A stretch of DNA of 64,000 nt, taken from the NCBI RefSeq assembly GCF_001039355.2, contig NW_019775441.1:1-64000 (forward strand), in the 5' to 3' direction. Positions 24,051 through 38,271 of this stretch are shown piece after piece. The position numbers were made by a program, and so were the translations under genes. The notes beneath the pieces were generated by a model. The model saw nothing but the letters and a program-made list of their open reading frames with translations. It did not search any database and had not been told where the DNA came from. Origin of the DNA: Lingula anatina. Taxonomy: Eukaryota; Brachiopoda; Lingulata; Lingulida; Lingulidae. Each line of letters opens with the position of its first letter. Within the stretch, counting starts at the first letter, position 1.

Positions 24051-27000
24051 TCGCGCGCTCATTATACATGGTTTAGGCTTGAGCCATGTGATTGGAGGCG
24101 TACACTTCGCTCTAGACCTTTACATCCGAAAATTAACTGGAAAATGTCAATGGTTTTCCCCTAATCAGTAATATGCATGTTACTGTTGTGTTTACCTTAA
24201 ACAAAATTGTTGTGAAAATCCCGATCTGTTAACACGTATTTGACCTGTAGATTTTTTAAATTATACCAATAAAACTGAAATCCACCACTGTGTTTCTCCA
24301 TTGCGCGTCTCAAATGGGTGGGGGAAGGGGGTCATTGTTAGTCCCTGAATTGTTTTGGACATGGTATACCTCAGTAATCAAGAAAAAAAGCCTGGAAATC
24401 TCCATGAAATTATCAATATTTGCTATATAAAGATCTAGCGCCCACTGTCCGCCTTTAGGCAACCAGCACCAGTACGTGTCGCACGTATGAATCGCAAATT
24501 TGATTGCTTGATCATGTGTTGCGCAGCCCTGACACACCCCCATTGGTTTCTTGAAATAAGCCGCACTAATAATCCCCTCTTGATATTAGAATTTTGAAGA
24601 GCTGGATCATAATTCTAAATTGCGCCAAATGGCACCGATTGCCCTCAAAACACCGAACCCTTCACCAAGGGGGCAAGGGTCGGCTTTGCATCCGAGGACT
24701 GCCATTCTCAAAAAAATAAAAAAAAAAATAAAAAAAAAAACTGGAACCCCCCTTGAAATACTCCTGGATCCGCCCTTGTAGGACTACAGTAAACAAAGAG
24801 ACGAAAGTTTAGAATATCAGCATATTTATTCTCATATGTATTAGGGATTCTGTGGTTTAAAAAAGAAGTCAGCTTAATTTTAAGAGATATCACATTGTAT
24901 TAATCTGTAAATAAGTAGCCACTGTTGTAAAATTGTTTTTAAAAAATGATAATATTGGCATTTAAGGTGCAATTCAGACATTATTTTCAGAGTCAAAAGT
25001 TTGAAAAAAAATGTGAATTTGTTCAAATTCATTAACTGGAACTGCCTCCAACGCGTTTTACTCATTTTAAAGGCATAAATCAAAGCTTTTAATGAATATT
25101 TTGACAACTTAAAAAATAATTTGATTCGGAATACATTTATGAAAAACGTAGGGTCTTGGTTTTGTTCCAATACATCCCAGGCAACAGCAAAGTTAACACA
25201 TTTTAATGTTTTAATCTTTAAATCAAAATGGAATAATGTAGCTTCTGAACCTCTCCGTCACTAAAATAGTTATTTTGTCCTTTTGTGTCGTCATCTTATT
25301 ATTACTCCAACTGCGAACTACTCATTTGCCCAATTATACCGTCCATGCCTAGTTGGGGAGTGATCCAAGGAAGCGTAAGTCTTGCGTACTTTAGACGGCG
25401 ATTTTGGTCTTGGTGCAACGGGTGTAAACAGGGAAAGTTAACCTGGCGTTGCGGTTTACGACAGTCGTAACCAAGCAATTTAACGCCCCGTTGGTGCAAC
25501 CGGGCCAAGCTTACTAATAGTCGCGGTATCTGTCCTTTTTCTACTCCGCATTTAAAAAGCCACTTTAAGTCCAAGCTTTATGGTTGCCAATACTAACGTT
25601 ATTATCATTTTAATGGATCAAATTAATACGCATAACACTGTCCCGGTATAACGTTACAGAGAGTCCCCCGTGTAAAAGAGTCCGCTTACCATTCATTTGT
25701 ACAGGTAGGCCTCGCCCTAGATTTTAACCCATTGAGGTCAGGCTTACCCTAACAATTAATAACCCAATGAAGAGCGGACTTTCTGTTATACGGACCTTCA
25801 CTTTCGTTTTTTCACTTGGACTAAGTTGAAAGACCCTAGTGATGAACCGCATGTGCACAAAATCCTTCTTACTGCGCACCATATCACACACGGATCACGA
25901 GTGAAGATCCTCAATGGGAGCTTTCTATTGGAGTAAAACATTGTCCACGTGACCGAAATATCACCAGAATGCGTGTCGGCAGCAAATCAAGTTCGGTCTA
26001 ATTTAACATATCACCACAACGTTCACGTGAAAGAAGATTGTCACGTTTTATCACTGGTTGGTTAACATTGTCATTGCGGAAGCGGTGGACCTCGCCTGCC
26101 CTGAGTTGCGGGGGTTGTCACTGTAAACTTACCTCTATGAACCATTCCCAGACCCCTACGAACTTTGGAACTATCTATCTCCTAGGGGATTCTCGCTTAA
26201 TTGCAATCAACTTAAGCGGCTTGTATATAATTTTTATCATTGTTTTTTTTACATTTTATCATTGCAGTTAACTTTATGAAAATAATGCTTTCCTTTTTTG
26301 TAAACTCAATTTCAATGCTTGTCAAAGTAAGCTACCTTGTACCCTTGGCCTCTGTACGTGTTACTGAGTCACAGCGTGATATTTGAGTCTTATTCCGTTC
26401 TCTCTCTCTCTTTTTTTTTTTTTTTTTTTCTAAACATGTTATTCTTCAACTTCAAAACACCCCATAGCCTTAGAAACAGATAAAATAGCAGCCTTGCTCA
26501 AAACGTTAATAAATCTTCCCACAGTGTTAAGTACTAGTTATGCAGGTAACTCAACTTGGTTTGAGGCGCCGATATTAAGAAAAATGTGTCTTGTGTCGTC
26601 TGTTTACTATATCATGTTTATTGCTATGATCATGACTATTAAGGGTATGGATAGTCGGTAACTTGTAGAAGATTTGGAAAAAAAGTATATCTTTTTTATA
26701 TACTAAGTAGAGTGTTTTCGCGCATGAGGCAGGACGTTTGGAGTTGACACCACACGACCGATCATCATAAAGGAGACAAAGAAAATCTGCTTTTTCATAA
26801 TGTAGAAACCTGTTTTGTATACCTGGAAAATATGGTATTATGTTAATGTGCACGTAAGTCCCACGTAGTTGCCCTCATCTTTTATACAACAGAAGAAGCA
26901 AACTAATCATCTAAAGCCCAGAGATCAGAGAAGAAAGGGAAAGAGGCTAGTTAAGATGCTAAATCAATAGTGCCATTGGCGGACCCTCCCCCCCCCCCAT

Positions 27001-29231
27001 CCACTTTAAGAATTCCACTGATATGCCATATCCAAAGCGAAGGAAAGACTGAATCGAATGCTTACAGAAGGATTATCCAATGATAAATTACTTTCGGGAG
27101 GAAAATCTTCCCACCGTAATATTCCGGGTCTTGCAACGGATAACAATAAGGGTATGATGTCTAAAAGTTAACAGAGAATGAGCGAGTATATGCATGTCTT
27201 TTGATTAAAGATCTATAATTCGAATATCATTGCCAACTCAGCGCTTTTACTGTCATCTCATCATCATATCTTGTAACAACCCATTTTTGAACATATCTTT
27301 TTATTTCATCTCCGTAAAATACGAGAAACATATGAATTAACGGAAGAAATAGCAGGAGAAATCACGCGAAACTGAGTGCGATGTAAGGCATGTGTTTTAA
27401 CATATGCACTGCAATTTGTACTCAATGCGAAAAAAATAAAAAATAAAAAAACGAAGTATAGCGCCAATAACATTATCGAGCTAAACCTTTATCTGATTTA
27501 AGTATTATATTTATGATCATGATCATAATTTATTAATTGTCTTAATTAAAATGATTAATTCCTTTCATAATTATCATTTTTACTTTTATTTATATTTACT
27601 TTGTGATAGAATTTTTAATACCGACTATTAAACTTTTTTCCGCATAAAGACGTGTCTAGAGAAGCATTCGCTTGTAGAAAGGCCGACCCTACCTGCGGAA
27701 ACATTTTGCTGAGAGACGTCTCTGTCGGAAGAAGCTCACCCTATAACTTCAAACTGCTGATCGCGTCAATGATAAACAATGCTAAACCATTACTAACAGG
27801 TAGATTGTGTTGTTACTGTTCTATCAGAGTGTATAGAACATATAGCGGCAGTATGTCGATATAGCCTCCACGTACCATCATCAGATGGATCGCCAGCTAC
27901 TGGGCATTGATTTCACAAGATCAAGCAGCTGATGTCAGGCTGCATTTCATCTAATGGGACTTTGACATCTTAACTCTCGTAACCCCATCTTTGTCGTGTT
28001 CAGGCGCCGTGGTTAACATTGTGAAGATGTTGTCACGGAGAGCGTATAAAGCTATTAGCGCTTTGCCTCCCTTTCTGTCGAGTAAACTTTGTTTATAAAC
28101 ATTGTAAAAAAGACGATGTTGACAGTAGGTTTCTTTGACATTTCACAAAAAAATTCAACGAATCAGTATCATCATCTTATAAATTTATTTATTTAATTAT
28201 TTATTTAAAGTTCTTATTTATCAAACTGTACAACTTGCATCTAGAGTATTTAACAGAGTGCGCCCGAAAGGGCTAGCGTAGTTTGGCGTTTAAAAAAGAT
28301 TTCCAGTGTCATATTTTTTTCACTAGTTTCATCTTTCATTTTGGCATTTCCGCCACCTTTAACATAACAACTCGCCGAAATATTTACGCTCTCGAATCGT
28401 GACATGGCTGCCTAACGTACACAAGTATGATATATTTGACAGTGACAAAAAAAAAAAAGCAAAGCATGATAGACATGCAAGTGGACCAGAGAAAGCATAG
28501 AATAATGGGACCGTTCTTCGTTTCAGTGATCTTGCCTTAATTTATCAGGTAAAAGTTTGGAAAGATATTGCCCCGGTGAATTTGACAACACTATGACGGT
28601 ATGCGACAGACAAATATTACAATCACGCACTAACTGTTGACGTTAGTGCAAATTTGTTTTCGAGGGGTAATTCGAATGAATAATTTTTTTTAAAAGTTTG
28701 TGAGAAAATGATGCACCTACCATATAACATTGGATGCAGCTTGGTTACTGGTCTACCACTTATCCTCACAAGATAATCAGCAAAACTTGAAAAAATCGCT
28801 CTAAAGACAATAAAAAAAAAATAATGCATGCATGCGACAAGCATACTCGAATGCTTTATCAGCATCTTCCTGACATATACTCGTCTTGAATTGTTGTTGA
28901 CTCTTAAGAATATTTTCATTAAGTTTTTCAACGTTAGAATGAACAACCCAACATTTGGACAGGTAAACAAACAATTAAATGACAGATTTATTTCGCAAAA
29001 ACAAATTAAAATATCATTATCTGCGGCTTTCATATAATCTTTAAGGTTGTCAGTATTTGTACATCCAGTGTTTACCCGGTTGCTGGCCTATGTAAATATT
29101 CAACACGACAACGTCACAAACAATCAGCGCCTTCTTTTTTTTTCTGCAGGTTGTCACTTTACATGCAAACAATAATCACACAAACAGGGACATTTAAACG
29201 ACCAAAGAGGTCAAAATCTGAACTATAACAT

Positions 29232-29380
29232 GGGCGAATTAAGGCCGTCTTCTGGGTCTTCCGATGTTCAAGTTTACTTTGACTATTATCTAATTTTTTT
29301 CTGTCGGTAGACGGTCAAAATGGAGGATGGATCAGCAAAGATAGTTTAGAAGACTGTCAGAAAATATATCTGGATCCCCC
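29232..29380. mobile_element. Dispersed element, family E (copy 1)
   Basis: It shares GGCCGTCTTCTGGGTCTTCC, TTTTTTTCTGTCGG and GAAGACTGTCAGAAAATAT in the same order and spacing with the copy at 44518-44685. The ends here (GGGCGAAT and GGATCCCCCC) are decayed versions of the GGGCGGAT and ATCCGCCCC termini of that copy. Confidence 0.7.
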
Positions 29381-30249
29381 CGTATATAATATATTTTTCA
29401 ACAAAGGTCGGTGTACGATGTCGGTGATGCTTTATCCCGTGAAAAAAATCTATTTTAACCAACCTGAGGACAGGGTCTTTGTTATGACATTGACGCGAGG
29501 GTCGCACCATAGTTATGAGAGCCTAACTAATTGACGAGATTGGGGGGTGGGGTCGATAACGAACAATGTCCTATAACAAAATAGTAGTTTCAGGGTGCTA
29601 CATTATGATCTGGAAGGCGTCGTTTGTTCGAAAAATATATATTTTTTTATTGTAGCGTTCTAGGTCATTTACGGACAGTCTGGGAGCGTACTGCACGAGT
29701 GAAACAGTATGGATAATCAGAAGTGTGAAATACGACATACTGAATTGAGGACACATACTGTACCCAACAGATAACCAGAATTATACACGTTTTGCTTTGG
29801 AGACCATTCATGTCAAGGCCCTTTAAAGGTATAATCAAATGCAGCTTCGTGTACATGTGGTCGTGGTGCACTTTAAAATTCTTCACCTTTGTTAGTGTCA
29901 TGGATATTGAAGGCAAAGAGCGGGGGGAGGGGGGGGGAGGGGAGGGGGGTTCTGGTGGCTGAAAGTCTACAGTGTAAAATGAACGTGTCATTTTCGTCGC
30001 CCTTGGAGTGTGCTTGGTTTGTTAATTTCCAAGAATCAGACGTATCCGTATCAGACTGTCATCAGTAAATTTACTGAAATATGCGCGTTCTGGGCCACGT
30101 GATCATCCACGACGAGGGCCAGAAGCCGTATAATAATATGCGGATGTTAAAAAAAGATATCGTGACGTTGGCATTCATTACTTCAGATTTGTACTCATAT
30201 TTTTCATAGATGTCTCACTGATGACGGCGACCAGCGAGAGACCGCATAA

Positions 30250-30306
30250 CCAATCCGGATACTTTAAACCCACAGAGTACACCGTGTAGTAGATATGTTA
30301 TAAATA
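30250..30306 (+). promoter_or_regulatory. Putative SLC34 core promoter (CCAAT and TATA)
   Basis: CCAAT at 30250-30254 and TATAAATA at 30299-30306 are spaced as in a TATA-type animal promoter. They lie about 180 bp before the SLC34 start codon. This would give a transcription start near 30330. The elements are seen directly; their use is inferred. Confidence 0.45.
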
Positions 30307-30487
30307 GAAACGGCTTACGCACTTTTTTGTGTTAATATCTTCTCTTTGTTAAAGAAGAGGGAGCTTTCGTGTCCAGAAAGTACAGCGACGACTTTTCATC
30401 TCAGTGGTGTTGGCTTGCAAGGAGCTGGCGTGTTTTCTTTCCCACCTGGATTTGGTCAACGTTTGATCATTTGGATTTCGACATACG

Positions 30488-33400
30488 ATGACCACCGGAG
30501 AAGAGAATTCGGACAAAAAGATGACGGTAAGGCTCTTACAAAGCTGACTTTTTTACAATCTGTATATTTACCGTGCAACCAATCTTTATTGCTACTAGCA
30601 CATTTTTACGAACTCTATGACCTAACAATCATATAATACAACAATTACACATGCTATATACTGTAGATACGAGTACATGCACATTAACATACATTATATC
30701 AGCAAGTAGTGCATGTGCATATTAAGATTTGGGCACTACAAGAAACTACGCAACATATAATTTTGAAAATATGATATTATATAAATTATAGCATTAAGTC
30801 AAGAGTTGCATGTAGCATGCGTGATACAGTAGCTCTATTGTTCACTAAAAGCGATAAAACATGCAAATAGGTCTGATTTTGTAGAATGTAATGAACGTTT
30901 TTTTAGATTCCATGTATTACTACATCTATACGTATAGTCTTAATGGTGTAGAGTTCATCGCGAAATTTATATGCATTGCCACGATAGGTTGTTTAGGACG
31001 CAGGGTTGCAGGGTTAGGATCAGTGTTCACAGTAAGCCGTCCTAGTAACCCCTCCCTGCCGGCTTCCCGCCCCCCCCCGCTTCCCCTCCCTCTCTATCTC
31101 TCTATCCCTGTTTATTTCCCTGTCCAAATTCAAAGAACAAGAACCTCCCGCCTCCCCCGCTTTTCCCCCCTCCCTCTCTCTATCCCTATTTATTTCCCTG
31201 TCCAAGTTCAAAGAACAAGAACCTACCGCCTCCTTCGCTTTTCCTCCCTCCCTCTCTCTATCCCTATTTATTTCCCTGTCCAAGTTCAAGGAACAAGTGC
31301 GCCATTCGAAAGCTACACCTGAGGATTGGCGCACACTTTCACCCACCCCGAGAATCATATATGTGACGCTGTCATTTTAACAGGATTTCATTTATACCTG
31401 TACCTGTCGTCTTAATATTGTGGCACAATGACATGCAGGGTTCCTGTGCCCTTTACGGAAACATTCCTATCATGACGCATTCATAAATGAAGACTGGTGC
31501 CAATCGCAGTATAGACATGTTACGTGTATAAATTTACATGTGCCGCCGGCGGGTGATTTCGCATGTCATGTAATGTCGGAACTGAATTTGTATTTTAATA
31601 TTCTTTCCTAGAGGACTTCTCGTTAGTCTGACTAATGCTAAAATTACGACAAGGCACCGCAATGAACGTCCGGCTACTCTAGAGCCAAATCCGCGCGTAT
31701 TTTAACAGGTGCTTCAAACCATTTAATGTAATGACACGGGGTTCATCTCATATGGTGCTAGTTGGCATTTCGCTTTGACAAAGATGCGGTGATAACGGTG
31801 CGTAAAACACTTAAATATACGACATCAAATGAACTCTGGATATGAAGGTTCATTAGGAATTCCGCTCAAATAAAAAAATTGCTGTTTCTCGACTTATTAT
31901 TCCCAAAAGAAAGTGAATGAAAAGTCATATAAAAAGCCGTTTATTATTATAATTTAGTTAATTCTCCTATATAATATATTTTGGAAAATTCTTTGCATCA
32001 TTATGCGGTTGGTTAACCACAGGCAAAAAAAAAAGAGAGACACATTGCCTCATGAACGTGATCAGAAGCTAAGGTAAGAAAAAGGCTACCATTTCTTAAA
32101 CATCGTAAATAAACTGTTTACGCTTCTTTACTTTTAAAAGCAAGTTCTAGATTGTACGACGATACAAATTAAGCTATGTTCTCAATGCTTTTTTTTTAGT
32201 TTGGTCAACTTAACATATAAAAGAAACAGGTGTATGGCGACACCAACAAATCCTGCAGTCAGATTTCCATTTTATAAATCTCTCGTAGACCAAGTTCCCC
32301 TGTTTAATGCTTCAAAGAGCAAGCGAATAAAGAACGCATCGTAACAGCATGAGAAGATATGGAAAAAGTGCAAAATATCTGTTTTTTTTATTTAACTCTC
32401 ATGCATGGCACGTTTCCCGTGGAGATGCTACTAAGTTAGGAAGAGGCGTTAGGAGTCCTGACGTATATGCAGTAAAAGAAATCACACAAATTATCTTTAT
32501 CTCTGTCTGTCTGTCTGTTTGTCTGTCTCTCTGTCCGTCTGTCTGTCCGTCTGTCTGTTGGTATTTCTGCTGTTCTGCCTGTCACCAATGACGCTGCATT
32601 TCATGCCCCCCCCCCCATTCTACCATTTTTTTCTATTAATGATTTGAATGGAGTTAAATGAGTTTAGCCTGCTAGTTGTAATAAGGAGTGACTGAGTTAG
32701 CCCTTCATTAATTTCTGGTTTCGTCTATTCATTTTGTATTTATTTCCTGAAAAGGTCGCATTTGTCGCCATCCAGCGGTGACACAAATTAGGGAAAAACT
32801 TAATAATGAAATAGGGAAAGAAAACGATGAAGTTTCATGCAGAGAAAGTTATAAAAAAATGACAATGTACTTTCCCCTCTAGGGTACAGGCCGGGGAGGG
32901 GGTTCCGGGGGTTCGAACTTTGCTGGGAAAAGGTCCACTTATGAGTCAAATTTTGTCTAGATACACAAAAGTAAAAGGTACACTTTTTCAAAAAAAAAAA
33001 AAAAAAATTGCTGGCTACGGGCCTGAGGTTACATATTGTTCTGGGAAGGAATAAATGTGAGGTCGGAGCGGTGATAATGATAAGCACGTACAAAGACCAT
33101 GAATTCTTTACTTTATGTTTTAGGAGAATGGAGAGGGCGGTTATGCCAATCCTGCTTTTGATGAAAACCAGGTAAAGTACCACATAATTTTATCAAATGG
33201 AGACACTGAATAGGCATAAAACACAATGATATATTCAGCTGATAAGAAACGTGTTTCACTACAAAGTATACTGACTATGAATTGAAAAAAATACTTTAAA
33301 TAAACCTATAAAAATATAGCTTCTAAATCCCAAGTCGCGACAGTCTGACGGTCGGGCAGAGAGACAGTGAAACAATCGGACAGAACAAACAGACAGACAG

Positions 33401-36400
33401 ACAGACAGGCTGACGATTGACCGCAGGACTAACGAACAAATGAACGCATTTGTATGACATAACAAATGCCGCAAAGGGCTCTATATTAAATAACATTTGA
33501 ACAACTGTCACGTCGAGTTATATATGCTATTCCAAAATAATTTTATTTTATGTTTTTGCAGAGGGAAGATGTCGTAGGCGACAGGGTTGAAAAGGAAGAA
33601 GACCCCTGGGAGCTTCCCGAGTTAAAGGAGACGGGAACCCCTTGGTCTGGTGAGTGCAGCGTGATGGCAGGGAATACAGACACAAGGATGTAGATTATTT
33701 TTTGTTCCACGTACATGACGATGAATTTTGACGCTCACCGATGGGTCAAAAGCGGTAACCTTCGGCGTCGGCCAATTATCCCAGCTTTGGGTCGAACCTC
33801 ACCCAAAGTCAATAACGGTATATTGGGGTTGGGTTAATCTACACTGGTGACGTAACCGCAGGCGCGTAGCCAGGGGGGTGGGGGAGGGGGTTTCGGCGTC
33901 GGTCAGTTATCCCAGTTTCGGATCGAATATCATCGTTAATTGTATATTGCGTTAGATTAATTTCCACTGGTGTCGTAACAGGGTGTTACGTGTACCGCTG
34001 TGGTTTGAAGATTTGGTTAATTTTACCTAACTTGATAATATCTTTCAGAAATGAAAGGGTTAAGTTATGTAGGCTACAATGATGGTTAGCCAGAAAACCA
34101 CAAAAATTTGTGAAAAGTGAAATACATCTCTTTTTTAAGGATACATGTAGGCCTTGCCTGCTATTTGGCAATATACGTAAATGTCATGTAAATGTATTAC
34201 TTTAAATGTCTTTGTTTAGCGTCTGTTTACGAGCCATCCTTTATGTCTGAAAATCCTATTCGTCACGCTTACTGAAAGTTATTTTCAACTCTTATAATTT
34301 GCTTAACTCAATTAACTTTATTTTTCAAGAGCTGACGTGCGGTGGCAAAATCACACGTGTGCTTGTTGTGACCCTGAAGTTGTGTCTTCTACTTTTCCTC
34401 TTGTACGTCTTCATCTGTTCACTTGACTTCTTGAGTTCAGCGTTCCGCTTGCTGGGAGGTAAGTTATAAAAACGTACAGCTCTTTATTGCCAATCATAAC
34501 CATGGGAGGTGATTTACATTCAGTTTAAACAGTATAAAATAAGACAGTTAATGAAGAATGTTTCTAAACAAATAGTCATTATTCCAACATGGTCAATGAA
34601 AACTGTTATTTGTAAACTTAGAAGATACCTAAAACTTCATCGTTTTTCCTATTTTTTCTACGCATTTTCAGATGTCTAAACACCTACTCCTGATGGAAAT
34701 TGCATAACATGTTCTACTTCAAAATTCACTTTCTTTCAAACCGAATACTGCATGTGCACTCCTTTTCCCCCTTCAGCCCCCACACCTTAAATATAAAGGG
34801 AACAGTATGACTAGATTCGTGACAACATCACGTTATTTTCTATTCCCATGACTTGCATGTTATACAGTTAGTAAAATGTCTTTAGCTACTTTAATAGTAT
34901 TAATCATTTTTATCCATTTCTATATAATTGTATATTTTTATCTTCGTGTCTTCGTACCCCAACCCCACCCCCACTTAAAAAACCCTAGATCTGCCCCTAT
35001 AACACCGATTTTAATATTAATTGTTTTGTGTTTTTATCTCTGGCACCAGGCAAGGCCGCGGGAGAAGCTTTCTCCCAGAATGAGATACTTGCCAACCCTG
35101 TGGCGGGCCTGATGATAGGCCTGCTGGCCACCGTCCTGGTCCAGAGCTCCTCGACCTCTACATCCATCATCGTGTCCATGGTGGGCTCAGGAAGTGAGTA
35201 TCAGATGTCAGGATTGGGTTGTTACCTCTGCCGTATAAAAATTGTTTTCGTGGTTATCAGTGTTGGTTTGTCTGTCACGTAGTGGATGTATAAGATATCT
35301 TGAAAACTTAATAAATTTTGACCAAAATATTTAAGATTATAGACACAGTTATTTGGAAATTTGGAAGAAAAATATACAGTCAATATTTTCTGTTAAATCC
35401 GGGTCTCTTGATATTCTATAACAATTCTCCTTTCTGTTATCCCGTTCGACAGTTGTTTTTTTTTCCTTGGTTGAGGTCCACGTTCTTGGAGTGCTCTCTT
35501 GATTTAAAAAGACGAGTTTTATTTATGCAACAAGCATAAAGTGAATTGGCCCAGTAATGACCAAAGACAATGCACAGTTGTGTTGAGTCAAGGCAGGGGC
35601 ATGTGTAACGCCATGGGACCTGTTTCACTTAAAGTCTAATGAGTTTTTGGGGGTAAAATCTTTGCTTAGTAGTTTGCATTTTACTAAGAATAACAAAATG
35701 TTTTGTGAAATTTACTAAGGTAAGATTCGAGATAACAATTATCGCGTAAGGTTAAACACATTTTTGTTTATTTTTAACACGTGTCTTTTAATTTTGTAGT
35801 TCTTGGTGTAAAACAGGCGATTCCAATAATAATGGGGGCCAACATCGGCACGTCCGTCACCAACACCCTGGTGGCAATGACCCAGGCAGGGGACAAGAGC
35901 GAGTTCAGAAGAGCTTTCGCTGGAGCCACAGTCCATGACATGTTCAACTGGTTGACCGTGATCATTTTGTTACCGATAGAGGCCATATTTCGTAAGTAAG
36001 GCCAAGCGAATGCATCCCATCGTGGCCATTTTGCTACCGCGCTGTGATGTAACAGTGACGTATTAGCTACGACATGGACACGTGACTCCACGTGGAGTTT
36101 TTACTTTGTCATTAGGTGAAGACAGTCCATGTACATTAACCAATAGTATACATATTAAACGAGAATAAGGTGGGTTGTTGTCAGTTTTCGGAGGTCTGCA
36201 AAACAACATGTTGACCTCGGCTTAGGTCTTAATTTGACCATATCAGTTTAAATGCCTGTCTTCCTCTGTATTTCAGATCCTCTGTATTACATGACCCTTG
36301 CCATTATCAACTCTCTTGGACTTAAGACGAACAAAAACGCCAACCCCGAGCTGCTGAAGGCGCTTACAAAACCTTTTGTTAAACTTATCATTCAGGTGAG

Positions 36401-38271
36401 CACCACCACCATCCTCCAACACTAACATCTATAGCTGGTGATAACACCGCGGGTTATTTTTTTATAAAGGACTGGAAACTTTATATACTTTGTTCATCGT
36501 CACAGTTGTTACGATGCTTACTAATAAAACGTATACCGAGTAATTAAATGCACTGCGCACTCCTCACTCAGCAAACGACTGCGTATCTTCATTTGATTTT
36601 CAGGTTGACAAGAAAACCATAACAGCCATTGCCAAAGGTTCTGACACCGACGGCCTTAGAATCATGAAAATGTCCTGTAAAACCGGAAATAAAATTCCCA
36701 AGGGTTATCGTACCTTCGCGGACAATGTCGCCACGCAGGCAAACTTGACCTCGGCGCCCTCTAATATTACTGATGCATCCAGCAATGCCACTTCTACTAT
36801 TACATCAGTGACAGCGCCGTTAGTTGCAGGCGGTAATTCTTCTCACGGTTGGAACGAGACTCACATATGGGGGCTGGGAGACGAGAAAGAAAAATGTGAG
36901 TCTATGTGAATTCGTAATGAAAAAAGAAAAATGCCTCAAGCTTGCATTAATTGAAAGAGAACCTTTGGACGCTTCTTTTGAATACCAATTTTTATCGCAT
37001 TTGTAAACATTAACTGAGCAAACGTTTACTGACGTTTACATTTTATATATGTGTATATAAAATATAATTATTATATTATATACAACGCTTTTAAAATGTC
37101 TTATTAAGATATATTAATTACTGTTAGTTTTCAACTAGTGGTTCATCGTTACAACGTGTATAGGCCTTTTGTAGCTAGATGACTAGAATTTCATGAAGCT
37201 TATTATAAACTCATTCAAAATTGAAAAATTAATATTTCGATAATTTTTTCAAAAAATTCAAATTAAATATTGAAATGTTCAGAAGTATTCGGAAGTAAGT
37301 AAATGGTGATTATTGTCATTTTAGGTACATATATATTCCGCGGACTGGCTGACGTCTGGTATGATGAAGCCATCGGGGCCCTGCTGCTGGTTATAGCTCT
37401 GGTGATACTCTGCGTCGTTCTAGTATGCATAGTCAAACTTCTACACTCCATGCTTCAAGGAAGAATAGCCATTCTCATCAGGAAAGTCATCAACGCCGAT
37501 TTTCCCGGCAAATTGGCCTGCCTGACGGGGTACGTCGCAATTATCTTTGGGTGTCTGATGACAATCCTGGTTCAGAGTTCGTCTATATTCACGTCTGCCC
37601 TGACTCCACTGGTTGGGGTGGGTGTAGTGAAAATCGAAAGGATGTACCCAATGACCCTTGGCTCCAATATTGGTACCACAGTCACCGCCATATTAGCGTC
37701 GCTTACACAAGGGAAAGAAGACCTGCCCAATGCTCTTCAGGTCGCATTTTGTCACTTATTTTTCAACATCTTTGGGATTTTAATTTGGTTTCCTGTGCCA
37801 ATGATGAGAAAAGCACCGATTTCTTTGGCAAAGTTCTTGGGGAACACCACAGCAAACTACCGATGGTTTGCGGTCATTTATATAATTCTGATGTTTTTCA
37901 TATTCCCTGGAATTGTGTTCGCGCTGTCAATCCCAGGATGGTATGTGATGGTTGGAGTGTTGGGTCCAATCGTCCTCATCCTCATCGTCGTCTTGATCAT
38001 TAACGTCCTGCGAAAGCGGAAGCCGGAATGGCTGCCGGGAAGGCTCCGCACGTGGCAGTGGTTGCCCCTCCCACTTCGTTCTCTGGCGCCATACGATAGG
38101 CTGATTGTTAGAGCGTGCTGTTGCTGCAAGTGCTGCGATCGGTGCAAAAATAAGGACGACGTGGAAAGCGCTGATCCTGGTAACATCGACGATGGAGGCG
38201 AATACAGGAACAAAGACAGTTTTAATGTCACTGCATCACAGGACCATCTTGTTGAAACCACAAAATTTTAA
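30488..38271 (+). CDS. SLC34: SLC34-family (type II) sodium-phosphate cotransporter, 9 exons, 665 aa
   Basis: A plasma-membrane carrier that couples phosphate uptake to Na+. Exons: 30488-30526, 33124-33171, 33562-33649, 34330-34458, 35050-35193, 35800-35991, 36277-36395, 36604-36895, 37325-38271. All introns are GT-AG and phases agree (1998 nt). The inverted-repeat fold is visible: [11 protein letters not shown] (QSSS 133-136) in the first half and [11 protein letters not shown] (QSSS 434-437) in the second, each followed by an IGT(S/T)VT motif. FAGATVHD gives A190, A192 and D196, with the spacing of the Ala-Ala-Asp set of electrogenic NaPi-IIa/b. Exon 8 encodes a hydrophilic loop with NLT, NIT, NAT, NSS and NET glycosylation sites, the usual large extracellular loop. 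The cytoplasmic tail has a cysteine cluster ([10 protein letters not shown], about 615-624) as in NaPi-IIb and ends TKF, a possible class I PDZ ligand. Vertebrate subtype orthology (A1/A2/A3) is not assigned. Confidence 0.95.
31080..31296. repeat. 78-bp tandem repeat, about three copies
   Basis: Words such as TATCCCTATTTATTTCCCTG recur at 31103, 31181 and 31259, a 78-bp period, in CT-rich DNA of SLC34 intron 1. Because 78 is divisible by 3, open frames of over 100 codons appear on both strands. They have no protein signal and are rejected as genes. Confidence 0.85.
32885..33030. repeat. Dispersed repeat, family B (inverted copy)
   Basis: This carries the reverse complement of the words in the 6535-6680 repeat (GCTGGGAAAAGGTCCACT, AAAGGTACACTTTTT, GGCTACGGGCCTGAGG). 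It is non-coding and ends about 95 bp before SLC34 exon 2. Confidence 0.55.

Larger units (their letters stand above)
23081..30230. other. Gene-free region with small repeats
   Basis: I found no supported exon or RNA gene in these 7 kb. It holds a (GT)n run, a 28-bp tandem triplication, A-rich tracts near 24712, a short end like a transposon terminus at about 24742-24780 (CTGGATCCGCCC), and directly repeated TTGGTGCAAC words near 25412 and 25493. Part of it may be regulatory sequence for SLC34. Confidence 0.45.

Noticed and set aside
25380-25520. Possible structured RNA or MITE near repeated TTGGTGCAAC words
   Set aside because: The words are direct, not inverted, and I could not draw a convincing hairpin or tRNA cloverleaf.
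31020-31358. Long open frames on both strands in SLC34 intron 1
   Set aside because: A 78-bp CT-rich tandem repeat keeps several frames open. There is no protein motif and no splice fit to the gene.
37425-38003. 192-codon alternative frame in the last SLC34 exon
   Set aside because: It is a shadow of the transporter frame, which has the QSSS motif and membrane segments.
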